A stretch of DNA of 64,000 nucleotides from an uncultured Pelagibacteraceae bacterium (GTDB lineage Bacteria; Pseudomonadota; Alphaproteobacteria; Pelagibacterales; Pelagibacteraceae), in NCBI GenBank assembly GCA_902594245.1, contig CACJLM010000001.1, forward strand, positions 93,673-157,672. Direction: 5' to 3'. Shown one piece after another: positions 49,045-59,175 of this stretch. The notes beneath the pieces were generated by a model. It was not told where the DNA came from and did not search any database. It worked only from the letters and a program-made list of their open reading frames with translations. Each line of letters begins with the position of its first letter. Within the stretch, counting starts at the first letter, position 1. The position numbers and the translations under genes are program-made.

Positions 49045-50598
49045 ATGAAAAAATATTTTAATTTTATATTTATAATATCCTTTATTGTTTTACTCCAATC
49101 TTGTTCAACTACAGGAAAAAAAGTAAAATCAGTTCATGGAGACAAACCTTTAATTGATACAGCCGAGATTATTGTAAAAGGTCGTGAAGACATGGACAAA
49201 AAAATTATTGATGGTCCAAAACCTTATGACACCACGGTTGTCAGAGAAGATAAAAGAAAAACAATCACAACTGAAAACGTTAAAAATTATGTAACTATTT
49301 CTGATGAATATACTTATTTAAAACAGTTAGTAAGTTTTAATTTTCAGGGATTAGATTTTGAATATGTAATGTCATTGATGGCTGATATTGCTGGTATAAA
49401 TATCTTAGTTGGAGATGAAGTAAGTGGGACAGTAAATGCTAAAATTGAAAACGTTGGCTGGGACGTTGCTTTTCAAACCTTGCTAGATATGAAAACTTTA
49501 GTTGCTGATGTAGATACTGCAAATGGAATAATAAGAGTGCACACACCAGAGAAGTTGACTGCTCAGGAAACTGCCAAATCTGCAAGAGCTGAGGTATTAA
49601 AGAAAAAAATTGCATTAGAAGAGTCAGTTGAACCAATTTTAGCTGAGATATTCAGATTATATTATATTAGTCCTGCTCAGGCTAAACAAACCCTAGAGGC
49701 TTTATTCGCAACACAAGGAGCCGAAGGTGCCGCAACGATGAATAATTTAACCATAACTGTTGAAGATACAACGAGATCAATCATTGTTAGAGGTCATGAG
49801 CCAGATCTTGATACAATTGATGCTGTAATAAGAGAAATAGACGTCAAGACGAAGCAAGTTTTAATAGAGGCGTTTATTGTTGACGCAACATCTACTTTCG
49901 CAAAAGCTTTAGGTGCAAGAGTAGGAGCAGTGAGTGTCAGTGAAAGAGGAGTAGATGGTACAACTACTATTTCAGGTATAACAAGTGGTGGGAATGCAGC
50001 AACAACTGCAGATGGTATTACTTTAGGAGCGGCTGCAGGAACAATTTCTAACCAGGGCATATCTGGAACAAGTGGTATTGGAATTTTAAAACAAGTAGGT
50101 GCTAGAGCACTTAAAGTTGAGCTTGAAGCATTAGAGTCTTTAGCTTTAAGCAAAACTCTTTCACAACCAAGTGTATTTACTTTAAACAATCAAGAGGCAA
50201 AAATTACTCAAGGTACACAAATTGCCTATCAAACTACATCTGATGGAACGACAACTACAGAATTTAAAGAGGCAGCTTTATCATTAACAGTTACACCAAG
50301 TATTATTGGTGATGGTAATGTTTTACTTGATATAAAAGTTAATAACGACTCTGCTGTAGCAGTTGAAGGATCAGATGAACCAGGAATTAAAACAAATGAA
50401 ATTTTAACAAAACTTTTAGTAAGTGATGGAGATATAGTTGTTATAGGTGGAATAAAAAAAAATACATTAAATGACTCAAATAGCAAAACACCAGGAGTAA
50501 GCAAAGTGCCTGTTGTTGGAAATTTATTTAAAAGTAAAAATAAAACTGATGAATTGGTTGAATTATTGATTTTTATAGCCCCAAGGGTAATAGATTAA
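49045..50598 (+). CDS. pilQ: Secretin (PilQ/MshL-like), lipoprotein signal
   Basis: LQSCSTTG lipobox; NILVGDEVSGTVNAKIENVGWDVAFQTLL; VLIEAFIVDAT; GGIKKNTLNDSNSKTPGVSKVPVVGNLFKSK. Confidence 0.93.
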   Translation: MKKYFNFIFIISFIVLLQSCSTTGKKVKSVHGDKPLIDTAEIIVKGREDMDKKIIDGPKPYDTTVVREDKRKTITTENVKNYVTISDEYTYLKQLVSFNFQGLDFEYVMSLMADIAGINILVGDEVSGTVNAKIENVGWDVAFQTLLDMKTLVADVDTANGIIRVHTPEKLTAQETAKSARAEVLKKKIALEESVEPILAEIFRLYYISPAQAKQTLEALFATQGAEGAATMNNLTITVEDTTRSIIVRGHEPDLDTIDAVIREIDVKTKQVLIEAFIVDATSTFAKALGARVGAVSVSERGVDGTTTISGITSGGNAATTADGITLGAAAGTISNQGISGTSGIGILKQVGARALKVELEALESLALSKTLSQPSVFTLNNQEAKITQGTQIAYQTTSDGTTTTEFKEAALSLTVTPSIIGDGNVLLDIKVNNDSAVAVEGSDEPGIKTNEILTKLLVSDGDIVVIGGIKKNTLNDSNSKTPGVSKVPVVGNLFKSKNKTDELVELLIFIAPRVID

Positions 50599-52299
50599 AT
50601 GGCTAAATTAAAGTTAGACTCTAACAGCGAACAAAATATTTTGAATATGTTGATGGATAATTCGTCATTATCCACAGATCAAATTTCAAAAATTAATGCA
50701 ACTAGCCCTGAAATCGGAAAATCTAAACTGGAGACAGCCATAGAATTAAATTTTATAGATGAAAATAAAATACAAAAGATATTATCAACAAGTTACTCAT
50801 TGGAATTAATCTCATTAGAAAAAAAAGTTATAGATCCAAAAATCAAAAAAATTATTGATCTTAGATATTTGCAAGATAATCTTTTGGTGCCATTTGAAAT
50901 GTCAGGTGGTGTTTTGAAAATTGCCATTGCAGATGCTTCTAAATTGGGTTTGATGAAAAATCTTAAAACAATCACCAAAATGGAACCAGAATTATATGCA
51001 GCTACTATTTCTGACATAAATGATTTTATTGATCGTATGTCCAGGCAAGATAGTAAAAAAATATCATCGAACAACGTGAAAGTTGAAAAAATTGAAAAAA
51101 ATAAAGATGAATTGATTGAAGTTGGATCAGAAGTAATTTCATTCGGAAATAATTTAATTACTGAAGCAATTAATTTAGGTGTGAGTGATATTCATATTGA
51201 ATGTTACAGAGATTCTGCACAAGTAAGATTTAGAATAGATGGAATATTAAAAATTATGGATAAATATTCCAAATTTTTATATGAAAATTATAACGCTGTT
51301 GTCGCTAGGATAAAGATAATCAGTAAACTTGATATAGCAGAGCGTAGAATACCTCAAGACGGTGCATCAACATTTAAGTCAGATACCAAAGAAATTGATT
51401 TGAGGATTTCTATTTTACCTACAAAAAATAATGAAAGAATTGTAATGAGAATCCTAAATAAAGATGCAGGAGACAAAGCGCTAGCTGATCTTGGTTTTGA
51501 GGAAAAAGATTTAGGAAAACTAATAAAAGCAATAACTTCTCCTCAGGGAATGGTTCTTGTAACAGGACCAACAGGTAGTGGAAAAACAACAACTTTATAC
51601 AGTGTTTTAAAACACATTAATAAACCAGGTATGAATATTCTGACTGCTGAAGATCCTGTTGAATATGAGATGGAAGGAATAGGACAAGTTCAAGTAAAAG
51701 AGGCTATAGGATATACTTTTGAAGAGGCGCTTCGATCTTTTTTGCGTCAAGACCCTGAAGTAATTTTAGTTGGAGAGATAAGAGATAAAGCAACGGTTGA
51801 TATAGCATTAAAAGCCGCTTTAACTGGTCACTTAGTTTTTAGTACACTTCACACTAACGATGCACCAAGCTCAATTACACGTTTATTAAATATGGGCACT
51901 CCTAATTATTTAATCTCAGCTGCGTTAACATTAATTATGGCTCAAAGACTAGCTAGAAAAACCTGCTTAGATTGTAGAGTGATTGATCAAAATATTACTC
52001 CAAAACTTTTAAATTCAATTGGTTTTTTACCAGAACAGTCTGCTAGAGCCAAAATTTATAAAGGTGAAGGCTGTGAACAATGTAGTGGTAGTGGGTATAA
52101 AGGCAGAATGGGAATTTATGAAATTCTTGAGATTGATAATGAATTAAAAGCTGGAGTATTATCAAATTTACAACAAACAGAATTAAACGCAATCGCAAAA
52201 AAAAATGGTTTTAGAACAATGCAAGATATGGGTAAGGAACTATTATTAAGTGGTGATTTGTCTTTTGCAGAATTTGAAAGAGTTTTACAATCTGACTAA
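50599..52299 (+). CDS. pilB: Type IV pilus assembly ATPase (GspE/PilB)
   Basis: GPTGSGKTTTLYSVLKHINKPGMNILTAEDPVEYEMEGIGQVQV; CxxC pair LDCRV/GCEQCSGSGYKGRMGIYE. Confidence 0.95.
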   Translation: MAKLKLDSNSEQNILNMLMDNSSLSTDQISKINATSPEIGKSKLETAIELNFIDENKIQKILSTSYSLELISLEKKVIDPKIKKIIDLRYLQDNLLVPFEMSGGVLKIAIADASKLGLMKNLKTITKMEPELYAATISDINDFIDRMSRQDSKKISSNNVKVEKIEKNKDELIEVGSEVISFGNNLITEAINLGVSDIHIECYRDSAQVRFRIDGILKIMDKYSKFLYENYNAVVARIKIISKLDIAERRIPQDGASTFKSDTKEIDLRISILPTKNNERIVMRILNKDAGDKALADLGFEEKDLGKLIKAITSPQGMVLVTGPTGSGKTTTLYSVLKHINKPGMNILTAEDPVEYEMEGIGQVQVKEAIGYTFEEALRSFLRQDPEVILVGEIRDKATVDIALKAALTGHLVFSTLHTNDAPSSITRLLNMGTPNYLISAALTLIMAQRLARKTCLDCRVIDQNITPKLLNSIGFLPEQSARAKIYKGEGCEQCSGSGYKGRMGIYEILEIDNELKAGVLSNLQQTELNAIAKKNGFRTMQDMGKELLLSGDLSFAEFERVLQSD

Positions 52300-53531
52300 T
52301 GTTAAATTTTGAATATAAAGGTATTTCTTACGGTAAATACGTTGAAGGAGAGATCGAAGCATTAAATAATGCCGAAGCTGCTCACAAGTTAAAAGAACAA
52401 AAAGTAATAATAACTAAACTTAAAGAAACAAAAAAAAAGAAACTTGTTGTAAAAAAAGATAAAAAATCTTTTTCTTTTGGTACAGGAATTAAAGCTCAAG
52501 AAATTTTAATTTTTTGTAAACAATTTGCAACTATGCTTAGAGCAGGATTGCCAGTGTTAAATACATTGGAGATGCTAGAAGGCCAAACTACAAGACCTCC
52601 AATGAAAAAGGTTATCCAAACAATTAAAAAAGATTTAGAATCTGGAAATGCATTATCAAAATGTTTTGAAAAACATCCTAAAATTTTTGACACTGTAGTA
52701 GTTAATTTAATTAAGGCAGGAGAAGCTAGTGGTAAACTTGATACTTTTTTACAAAAAATAGTTCTTTCATTGGAAAAGAGAGAAAAAATTAAGTCTCAAA
52801 TTAAGAGTGCTTTGTTTTATCCGGGGGTACTTTTTTCAGTAGCAATTTTAGTAACAGTTTTCATGTTGATGAAAGTAGTACCCACTTTTGTGGACATGTA
52901 TGAGGGCATGGGTATGGCAGACGATCTACCAACTCCAACAGCTGTTATTATGTCCATGAGTGAATTTGTTCGTTCATCTGGAGGATTATTTCTTTTGATT
53001 TTCATAATTTTATTTGTAGTTGGTTTTAAATATTTGATGACTAAAAACTACAATATTAAAAAAGCTTGGCACAAAACTATGCTTAAACTTCCCGTTTTTG
53101 GAAATTTAATAAACAAATCAATTTTGGCAAAAGTATCTTTAGTTTTAGGAAACTTGAATCAAGCAGGAGTTGATTTAATTGAAAGTATTGATATTGCAAA
53201 ATCTGTTACGGACAATGTTATTGTAATTGAAGCCTTAGAAAATATTAAAAAAGGAGTTTTCTCAGGAGAAACTTTAACCGATTTATTTGCTAAAGAAAAA
53301 ATATTCCCTCCTACATTTAGTCAATTAATCTCAGTAGGAGAACAAACAGGTAGCCTTGATGAAATGTTTGGTTCTGTAGCAATTTATTATGAGGAGGAAT
53401 TTGACGTCGCTGTTGCTAACCTTGCAAGTTTAATTGAACCCATAATGATCGTATTTATGGGTATTACCATTGGTGGCTTGATGCTTGCTATGTATGCCCC
53501 TATTTTCAATGTTGGTGCAATAATTAACTAA
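52299..53531 (+). CDS. pilC: Type IV pilus inner membrane platform protein (GspF/PilC)
   Basis: FCKQFATMLRAGLPVLNTLEML, NLIKAGEASGKLDTFLQKI, ISVGEQTGSLDEMF. Confidence 0.95.
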   Translation: MLNFEYKGISYGKYVEGEIEALNNAEAAHKLKEQKVIITKLKETKKKKLVVKKDKKSFSFGTGIKAQEILIFCKQFATMLRAGLPVLNTLEMLEGQTTRPPMKKVIQTIKKDLESGNALSKCFEKHPKIFDTVVVNLIKAGEASGKLDTFLQKIVLSLEKREKIKSQIKSALFYPGVLFSVAILVTVFMLMKVVPTFVDMYEGMGMADDLPTPTAVIMSMSEFVRSSGGLFLLIFIILFVVGFKYLMTKNYNIKKAWHKTMLKLPVFGNLINKSILAKVSLVLGNLNQAGVDLIESIDIAKSVTDNVIVIEALENIKKGVFSGETLTDLFAKEKIFPPTFSQLISVGEQTGSLDEMFGSVAIYYEEEFDVAVANLASLIEPIMIVFMGITIGGLMLAMYAPIFNVGAIIN

Positions 53532-53618
53532 AAGCCTGTTTTTTTTAGACTTTTATTTATTTTAGAATTATTATAGTCTTTGATTAATTTAAACGATATC
53601 AGGTAAAGAGGGTTATTT

Positions 53619-54056
53619 ATGAAAAAAGATAAAGGTTTTACACTAATTGAATTGCTAGTTGTTGTAGCAATCATTGGTATTCTAGCTGCAGTTGGGGTTG
53701 TTGCTTATAATGGTTACACGGCTTCTGCAAAAGCAAACGCTGCTAAAACAATGCACTCTCAAACAGTGAAATATATTTCTGCAGAGATACAAAAATGTTC
53801 TTTAGGGGAGTCAAAATTTATGGGCACAAATCAGGATTGTCCTGCAACAGCTGCGAAAGCTGTTACTGGTGCTGTAAATACAATGACAGACAAAAATCCA
53901 TACAACACTGCCAACAATGCTGTTGTATCGAGTTCATCTTTTGTAGCTGGACAAGTTAGTATCAGTTCTAGTGGAACAACTGTAACTGTTAAAACTTGTA
54001 CAAAATCTGGATGTGGATCGTCTGATCAGTTAACAGGAACAGTTTCTGTAGACTAA
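53619..54056 (+). CDS. Type IV pilin
   Basis: GFTLIELLVVVAIIGILAAVGVVAYNGYTASAK; KCSLGE; C-terminal Cys pair. Confidence 0.92.
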   Translation: MKKDKGFTLIELLVVVAIIGILAAVGVVAYNGYTASAKANAAKTMHSQTVKYISAEIQKCSLGESKFMGTNQDCPATAAKAVTGAVNTMTDKNPYNTANNAVVSSSSFVAGQVSISSSGTTVTVKTCTKSGCGSSDQLTGTVSVD

Positions 54057-54062
54057 AAATTT

Positions 54063-54449
54063 ATGAGGCGCTACAGCCAAGGTTTTACTTTAATAGAACT
54101 TTTGGTTGTAGTTGCTATCATAGGAATTCTATCAGCTGTGGGTATAGTTTCTTATAGTGGTTACAAATCATCAGCAGAAAAGAAACAAGCTGAGATAACA
54201 TTAAATTCAATTTATTTAGCTGAACAAGAATATAAATCTAATAATGGTGAATATTATTTTAATTCGTCAACTTCAAATTTAGTTAATAATTTGTTTGATG
54301 GTGTTGATGATTTATCAGAGCAAGCTTACTTATTTAGTACTACAAACGCCAATACATTAACTATAATTGCAACAAAGAAATCTGATACAAGTTGTAAAAT
54401 TACAATAACTCAGAACAATAAAAAACCATCTTCAACTAGCTCTTGTTAG
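54063..54449 (+). CDS. Type IV pilin (PilE-like body)
   Basis: GFTLIELLVVVAIIGILSAVGIVSYSGYKSSAEKKQAE; AEQEYKSNNGEYYF. Confidence 0.9.
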   Translation: MRRYSQGFTLIELLVVVAIIGILSAVGIVSYSGYKSSAEKKQAEITLNSIYLAEQEYKSNNGEYYFNSSTSNLVNNLFDGVDDLSEQAYLFSTTNANTLTIIATKKSDTSCKITITQNNKKPSSTSSC

Positions 54450-54973
54450 ATCAAGTGTATTTTAAAAAAAAGATTACCGGTTTTACATTAATAGAACTCC
54501 TTGTCGTAGTAGCAATCATCGGTATTCTTGCTGCAGTAGGAGTAGTAGCTTATAATGGTTATACTAAAAGTGCAAAAATTGCTGCAACAAAATCTCAACA
54601 CAAAACTATAACCAAATTCATGCAATCTGAAATAATGAAATGTTCGCTTGGACAATCAAATTTAGAACTTAAAAGATCTAATGGTGCAAGCACAACCGTT
54701 TCATGTGATCCATCATCTGTAAATACAATTACTCTAGGTTCAAGATTTGTTGATCATTTTAGAGGAGATGGTTTTAAGAATCCATTCAATAATCCGGATA
54801 ATAATGGAACATTATTTTCTACAACAGGAAATAGTCCTGTTTTAGGACAAACAAGAATAGTTAATGCTGGTGGAAATAAAATACAAATTGTATCGAAGTT
54901 TGATGGTAGTACAGGTCAATGGACTGGCAATCAAAGTGAAGTTTTAATAACTGAAATATTAGATGAGAGATAA
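54443..54973 (+). CDS. Type IV pilin
   Basis: GFTLIELLVVVAIIGILAAVGVVAYNGYTKSAK; KCSLGQSN; KNPFNNPDN. Confidence 0.9.
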   Translation: MLDQVYFKKKITGFTLIELLVVVAIIGILAAVGVVAYNGYTKSAKIAATKSQHKTITKFMQSEIMKCSLGQSNLELKRSNGASTTVSCDPSSVNTITLGSRFVDHFRGDGFKNPFNNPDNNGTLFSTTGNSPVLGQTRIVNAGGNKIQIVSKFDGSTGQWTGNQSEVLITEILDER

Positions 54974-55496
54974 TAAAGCATTCACTTTAATAGAACTCTT
55001 GGTAGTAGTAGCCATCATCGGTATCTTAGCTGCAGTAGGTGTTGTTGCTTATAATGGGTATACAGCTAGTGCTAAGAAGAATGCTATAAAACACAATTTT
55101 AATGAAATCGTAAACTTTATAAGTTTAAATTACACAAAGTGTGATTTGGGTGAACCAGTTATGATGAATGATCAATCTGGAAATTCAAAAGATGTAACGA
55201 GCGGATATTGTAATAATAGTCCTTTAGGTGCCTGTCATATTTTAACAGCCCATTTTAAATCATTAAAATGGAAAAATCCCTATACAGATCATTATATAAA
55301 AAACAACGTAGATAGCGAATATGTCCTTCACTGTTCAAATTCTGGGTATCCTTCATCTAAACTTATGAATAGCCAAGCTGCAGGCTATGTTTTTATAACT
55401 AATGTATCTGGTTCACCAAAAACTATGAGACTAGAAATGAGGTGGGATAATAATTTTAGTGGAGATATGTCAAAAAAAGATATTATAGTACCATAA
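54963..55496 (+). CDS. Type IV pilin
   Basis: AFTLIELLVVVAIIGILAAVGVVAYNGYTASAK; KCDLGEP; KNPYTDHY. Confidence 0.9.
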   Translation: MRDNKAFTLIELLVVVAIIGILAAVGVVAYNGYTASAKKNAIKHNFNEIVNFISLNYTKCDLGEPVMMNDQSGNSKDVTSGYCNNSPLGACHILTAHFKSLKWKNPYTDHYIKNNVDSEYVLHCSNSGYPSSKLMNSQAAGYVFITNVSGSPKTMRLEMRWDNNFSGDMSKKDIIVP

Positions 55497-55996
55497 TGAA
55501 CAAGAAAGGGTTTACACTAATAGAACTCTTAGTCGTTGTAGCCATCATCGGTATCTTAGCTGCAGTAGGAGTGGTTGCTTATAATGGTTATACAAGTTCT
55601 GCGAAGGTTAATGCTGCAAAATCTTACCATGGTCAAGTATGTAAATTAATTTCAAACGAATCTCGAAAATGTAATCTTGGATCAACTGCACTAACATTTA
55701 CAGATGATGAATCAAGAAATTGGTCTTTATCTTGTCCTATAACTAGTTCTTCTACTGCAAGAGATTATTTTTATAGGGTTGTTAATAGCACTTTTAAAAA
55801 TCCATTTCATAATAATAGAGGCACCGTATACAGTGCAAATATAAAAACTGATGGATTAAATAATAGTAATCACTGGGGATTTTTATCTATAGTTCCGTCT
55901 GGAAATAACATCAATGTGTATACCAATGTTGGAAGAACAGATGGAGATACCAGCAAGGGTGATATTAAAGAATGTTCAGTTACAGTAATCGATTAA
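55496..55996 (+). CDS. Type IV pilin
   Basis: GFTLIELLVVVAIIGILAAVGVVAYNGYTSSAK; KCNLGST; KNPFHNNRG. Confidence 0.9.
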   Translation: MNKKGFTLIELLVVVAIIGILAAVGVVAYNGYTSSAKVNAAKSYHGQVCKLISNESRKCNLGSTALTFTDDESRNWSLSCPITSSSTARDYFYRVVNSTFKNPFHNNRGTVYSANIKTDGLNNSNHWGFLSIVPSGNNINVYTNVGRTDGDTSKGDIKECSVTVID

Positions 55997-56154
55997 ACTT
56001 TTTAAAGCAAAAAGCTTTTACTTTAATAGAACTCTTAGTCGTAGTAGCTATCATTGGTATCTTAGCTGCAATAGAAGTTGTTGAAGATAAGTTAATTAAA
56101 TTTGAAGAATTGATATATTTTTCTAAGCACACTGTAAGCACAGTTCATCTTTAA
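55972..56154 (+). pseudogene. Truncated pilin copy (N-terminal helix only)
   Basis: AFTLIELLVVVAIIGILAAIEVVEDKLIKFEELIYFSKHTVSTVHL; no globular domain. Confidence 0.65.
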
Positions 56155-56191
56155 AAATAATTTTTTAGCCATTTTTAACAGGTAATTAATC

Positions 56192-56219
56192 TTGACGTTA
56201 TTGTGCTAAAAGATATAAA
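56192..56219 (+). promoter_or_regulatory. Putative sigma-70-type promoter for the tRNA-Val/tRNA-Asp pair
   Basis: TTGACG - 16 bp - TATAAA about 30 bp upstream of tRNA-Val. Confidence 0.5.
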
Positions 56220-56249
56220 ACACTGTGTTTTTGGTGTGCTATAAGAATA

Positions 56250-56325
56250 GGGCGGTTAGCTCAGTTGGTAGAGCATCTCGTTTACACCGAGGGGGTCAAA
56301 GGTTCGAGTCCTTTACTGCCCACCA
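56250..56325 (+). tRNA. tRNA-Val(TAC)
   Basis: GGGCGGT...ACTGCCC acceptor, loop TTTACAC, T arm AAAGGTTCGAGTCCTTT, encoded CCA. Confidence 0.95.
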
Positions 56326-56341
56326 AAAATGAATCATAAGT

Positions 56342-56418
56342 GGGGGTGTAGCTCAGTTGGTTAGAGCGATCGCCTGTCACGCGATAGGTCGAGGGTTCGA
56401 GTCCCTTCACTCCCGCCA
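56342..56418 (+). tRNA. tRNA-Asp(GTC)
   Basis: GGGGGTG...CACTCCC acceptor, ATCGC-CTGTCAC-GCGAT anticodon arm, encoded GCCA end. Confidence 0.95.
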
Positions 56419-56420
56419 CT

Positions 56421-56439
56421 TACATTGATAATCATTATC
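56421..56439. promoter_or_regulatory. Fur-box-like palindrome upstream of nuoA
   Basis: TACATTGATAATCATTATC vs classical GATAATGATAATCATTATC, 16/19 by eye; core TGATAATCATTATCA is a perfect palindrome. Confidence 0.5.
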
Positions 56440-56513
56440 ATTTATAGTGTATATTTTGAATAATGTGACCTATCATCTCTTCATCTAACTATAAAAAATG
56501 ATATATATTCAGC

Positions 56514-56882
56514 ATGACTGCTGATTTTTTAAAAGACTATTTACCGATAATTCTTTTCTTAATTATAGCGCTAGGTTTGAGTTGCGCATTTATATTAATT
56601 AATTTTATCTTATCACCAAAAAACCCAGATCCAGAAAAACTTTCTGCATATGAATGTGGATTTGAACCTTTTCAAGACTCAAGAATGGAATTTGATGTTA
56701 GATTCTATTTAGTAGCAATTTTGTTTATAATTTTTGACCTTGAAATAGCTTTCCTTTTCCCTTGGGCTATTTCATTGGGGAGTATTGGATTCTTGGGATT
56801 TATTTCAATGATGATTTTTCTATTTATTCTTACAATTGGTTTTATTTATGAATGGAAAAAAGGTGCGCTAGATTGGGAATAA
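56514..56882 (+). CDS. nuoA: NADH-quinone oxidoreductase subunit A
   Basis: [43 protein letters not shown]. Confidence 0.97.
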   Translation: MTADFLKDYLPIILFLIIALGLSCAFILINFILSPKNPDPEKLSAYECGFEPFQDSRMEFDVRFYLVAILFIIFDLEIAFLFPWAISLGSIGFLGFISMMIFLFILTIGFIYEWKKGALDWE

Positions 56883-56893
56883 CCAGTAACTAA

Positions 56894-57409
56894 ATGAATA
56901 ATAAACTAGATCAAGTTCCAGAAGAGTTCAAACAATTAGCTAAAGATTTTAGTGAAAAAGGTTTTATCACAACTTCATTAGACAATTTAATTAATTGGTC
57001 TAGATCAGGTTCATTACATTGGATGACTTTTGGATTAGCTTGTTGTGCAGTTGAAATGATGCAGACAGCTATGCCGCGTTATGATCTTGAAAGATTTGGT
57101 GCTGCTCCAAGAGGATCACCAAGACAATCAGATGTTATGATAGTAGCAGGGACACTTACAAATAAAATGGCTCCGGCTTTAAGAAAAGTATACGATCAGA
57201 TGCCTGAACCAAGGTATGTAATTTCTATGGGAAGTTGTGCCAACGGTGGAGGTTATTATCATTATTCATATTCAGTGGTTAGAGGTTGTGATCGAATAGT
57301 GCCAGTTGATGTTTATGTACCAGGATGTCCACCTTCTGCAGAAGCTTTATTATATGGAATTATGCAACTTCAAAAAAAAATAAGAAACAAAGGTTCATTC
57401 AATAGATAA
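56894..57409 (+). CDS. nuoB: NADH-quinone oxidoreductase subunit B
   Basis: [41 protein letters not shown]. Confidence 0.97.
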   Translation: MNNKLDQVPEEFKQLAKDFSEKGFITTSLDNLINWSRSGSLHWMTFGLACCAVEMMQTAMPRYDLERFGAAPRGSPRQSDVMIVAGTLTNKMAPALRKVYDQMPEPRYVISMGSCANGGGYYHYSYSVVRGCDRIVPVDVYVPGCPPSAEALLYGIMQLQKKIRNKGSFNR

Positions 57410-57410
57410 A

Positions 57411-58016
57411 ATGGAAAATTTAGATAATTTAGAAAAAAGAATTAATTCTGAACTTACAACTAAAATAAAAAAAACAGAACTAAAACATAATCAAATTTAT
57501 ATTGAAATTAATAAAGATGATTTGTTGGATGTTATTATATTTTTAAAAACTGATAAGAATACAAAATTTAAACAGTTAATAGATATTACTGCAGTTGATT
57601 TTCCTGAAAATAATGAGAGATTTAAAATTGTTTATATGTTTTTAAGTCATGAATTTAATCAAAGAATTGTAGTAAGTTATTTCATTAGTGAAAATGAAGT
57701 TGTGCCTTCTTTAACAGCAATTTTTCCGTCAGCAAATTGGATGGAAAGAGAAGTTTTTGATATGTATGGTGTTAGCTTCAAAGATCATCCAGATTTAAGA
57801 CGTATTCTTACAGATTATGGTTTTGAAGGACATCCATTAAGAAAAGACTTTCCTTTAACTGGTCATACAGAAGTTAGGTACAGTGAAGAAAATAAAAAAG
57901 TAGTGATTGAACCTGTAAAATTAGAACAAAATTACAGAAGTTTTGATTATGAAAGTCCTTGGGAAGGTACAAAATATATTAAAGAACAAACTGAAAGTAA
58001 TGACAAAAAAAATTAA
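57411..58016 (+). CDS. nuoC: NADH-quinone oxidoreductase subunit C
   Basis: [42 protein letters not shown]. Confidence 0.97.
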   Translation: MENLDNLEKRINSELTTKIKKTELKHNQIYIEINKDDLLDVIIFLKTDKNTKFKQLIDITAVDFPENNERFKIVYMFLSHEFNQRIVVSYFISENEVVPSLTAIFPSANWMEREVFDMYGVSFKDHPDLRRILTDYGFEGHPLRKDFPLTGHTEVRYSEENKKVVIEPVKLEQNYRSFDYESPWEGTKYIKEQTESNDKKN

Positions 58017-59175
58017 AAACCTAAATTTAAATTTTGGACCTCAGCATCCAGCAGCACATGGCGTTTTAAGATTAATTCTTGAATTGGATGGAGAGGTTGT
58101 AGAAAAAGCAGATCCACATATAGGATTACTTCATAGGGGAACAGAAAAATTAATAGAAAATAAAACTTATATGCAAGCAGTACCTTATTTTGACCGTTTA
58201 GATTATGTTGCGCCGATGAATCAGGAACACGCTTTTGCTTTAGCAATTGAAAAAATTTTAAATATAGATGTTCCTATTAGAGCACAATATATAAGAGTCA
58301 TTTTTTGTGAAATAGGCAGAATACTAAGTCATATTTTGAATGTAACGACACAAGCATTAGATGTTGGAGCACTTACACCTTCTCTTTGGGGGTTTGAAGA
58401 AAGAGAAACTTTAATGACTTTTTATGAGCGTGCTTCAGGTTCAAGATTACATGCAAATTACTTCAGAGCAGGAGGTGTTCATCAAGATTTACCAGCAGGT
58501 TTAGAAGATGATATTGCAAAATTTTGTGAAACATTTCCAAAAATAATAAATGATTTGGAAAATTTACTGACTGATAACAGAATATTTAAACAAAGAAATG
58601 TTGATATTGGGATTGTAACTAAACAAGATGCTCTAGATTATTCTTTTACAGGAGTGATGATTAGAGGATCTGGTGTTCCATGGGATCTTAGAAAATCACA
58701 ACCATATGATTGTTATGATCAATTAGAATTTAAGATACCAGTTGGAAAAAATGGAGATTGTTATGATAGATACCTTTGTAGAATTGAAGAAATGAAAGAA
58801 AGTGTATCAATAATTAAACAATGTTTATCTAAAATGGAAAAAGGTCCTATAAAAACTTACGATGGAAAAATTAGTCCTCCTTCAAAAAAAGAATTAAAAC
58901 AATCTATGGAAGCTTTAATACATCACTTTAAATTATTCACAGAAGGATATCGTGTTCCAAAAGATGAAATTTATACTGCTGTAGAAGCTCCAAAAGGTGA
59001 ATTTGGTGTGTACTTAATATCCGATGGATCAAGTAAACCTTACAAATGTAAGATTAGAGCACCTGGTTTTTCACATTTACAATCAATGGATTATTTAATT
59101 AAAGGTCATATGCTTGCTGATGTTCCAGCAGTTTTAGGATCTTTAGATATAGTTTTTGGAGAGGTTGATAGATGA
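58000..59175 (+). CDS. nuoD: NADH-quinone oxidoreductase subunit D (start MTKKIKN within the longer ORF)
   Basis: [22 protein letters not shown]. Confidence 0.97.
   Translation: MTKKIKNLNLNFGPQHPAAHGVLRLILELDGEVVEKADPHIGLLHRGTEKLIENKTYMQAVPYFDRLDYVAPMNQEHAFALAIEKILNIDVPIRAQYIRVIFCEIGRILSHILNVTTQALDVGALTPSLWGFEERETLMTFYERASGSRLHANYFRAGGVHQDLPAGLEDDIAKFCETFPKIINDLENLLTDNRIFKQRNVDIGIVTKQDALDYSFTGVMIRGSGVPWDLRKSQPYDCYDQLEFKIPVGKNGDCYDRYLCRIEEMKESVSIIKQCLSKMEKGPIKTYDGKISPPSKKELKQSMEALIHHFKLFTEGYRVPKDEIYTAVEAPKGEFGVYLISDGSSKPYKCKIRAPGFSHLQSMDYLIKGHMLADVPAVLGSLDIVFGEVDR

Noticed and set aside
49794-50504. Antisense ORFs opposite the secretin gene
   Set aside because: Fully inside a confident secretin CDS; no recognisable domains
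53532-53618. Hairpin/terminator between pilC and the first pilin
   Set aside because: AAAAGCCT...AGACTTTT pairing is interrupted and AT-only; not distinguishable from background
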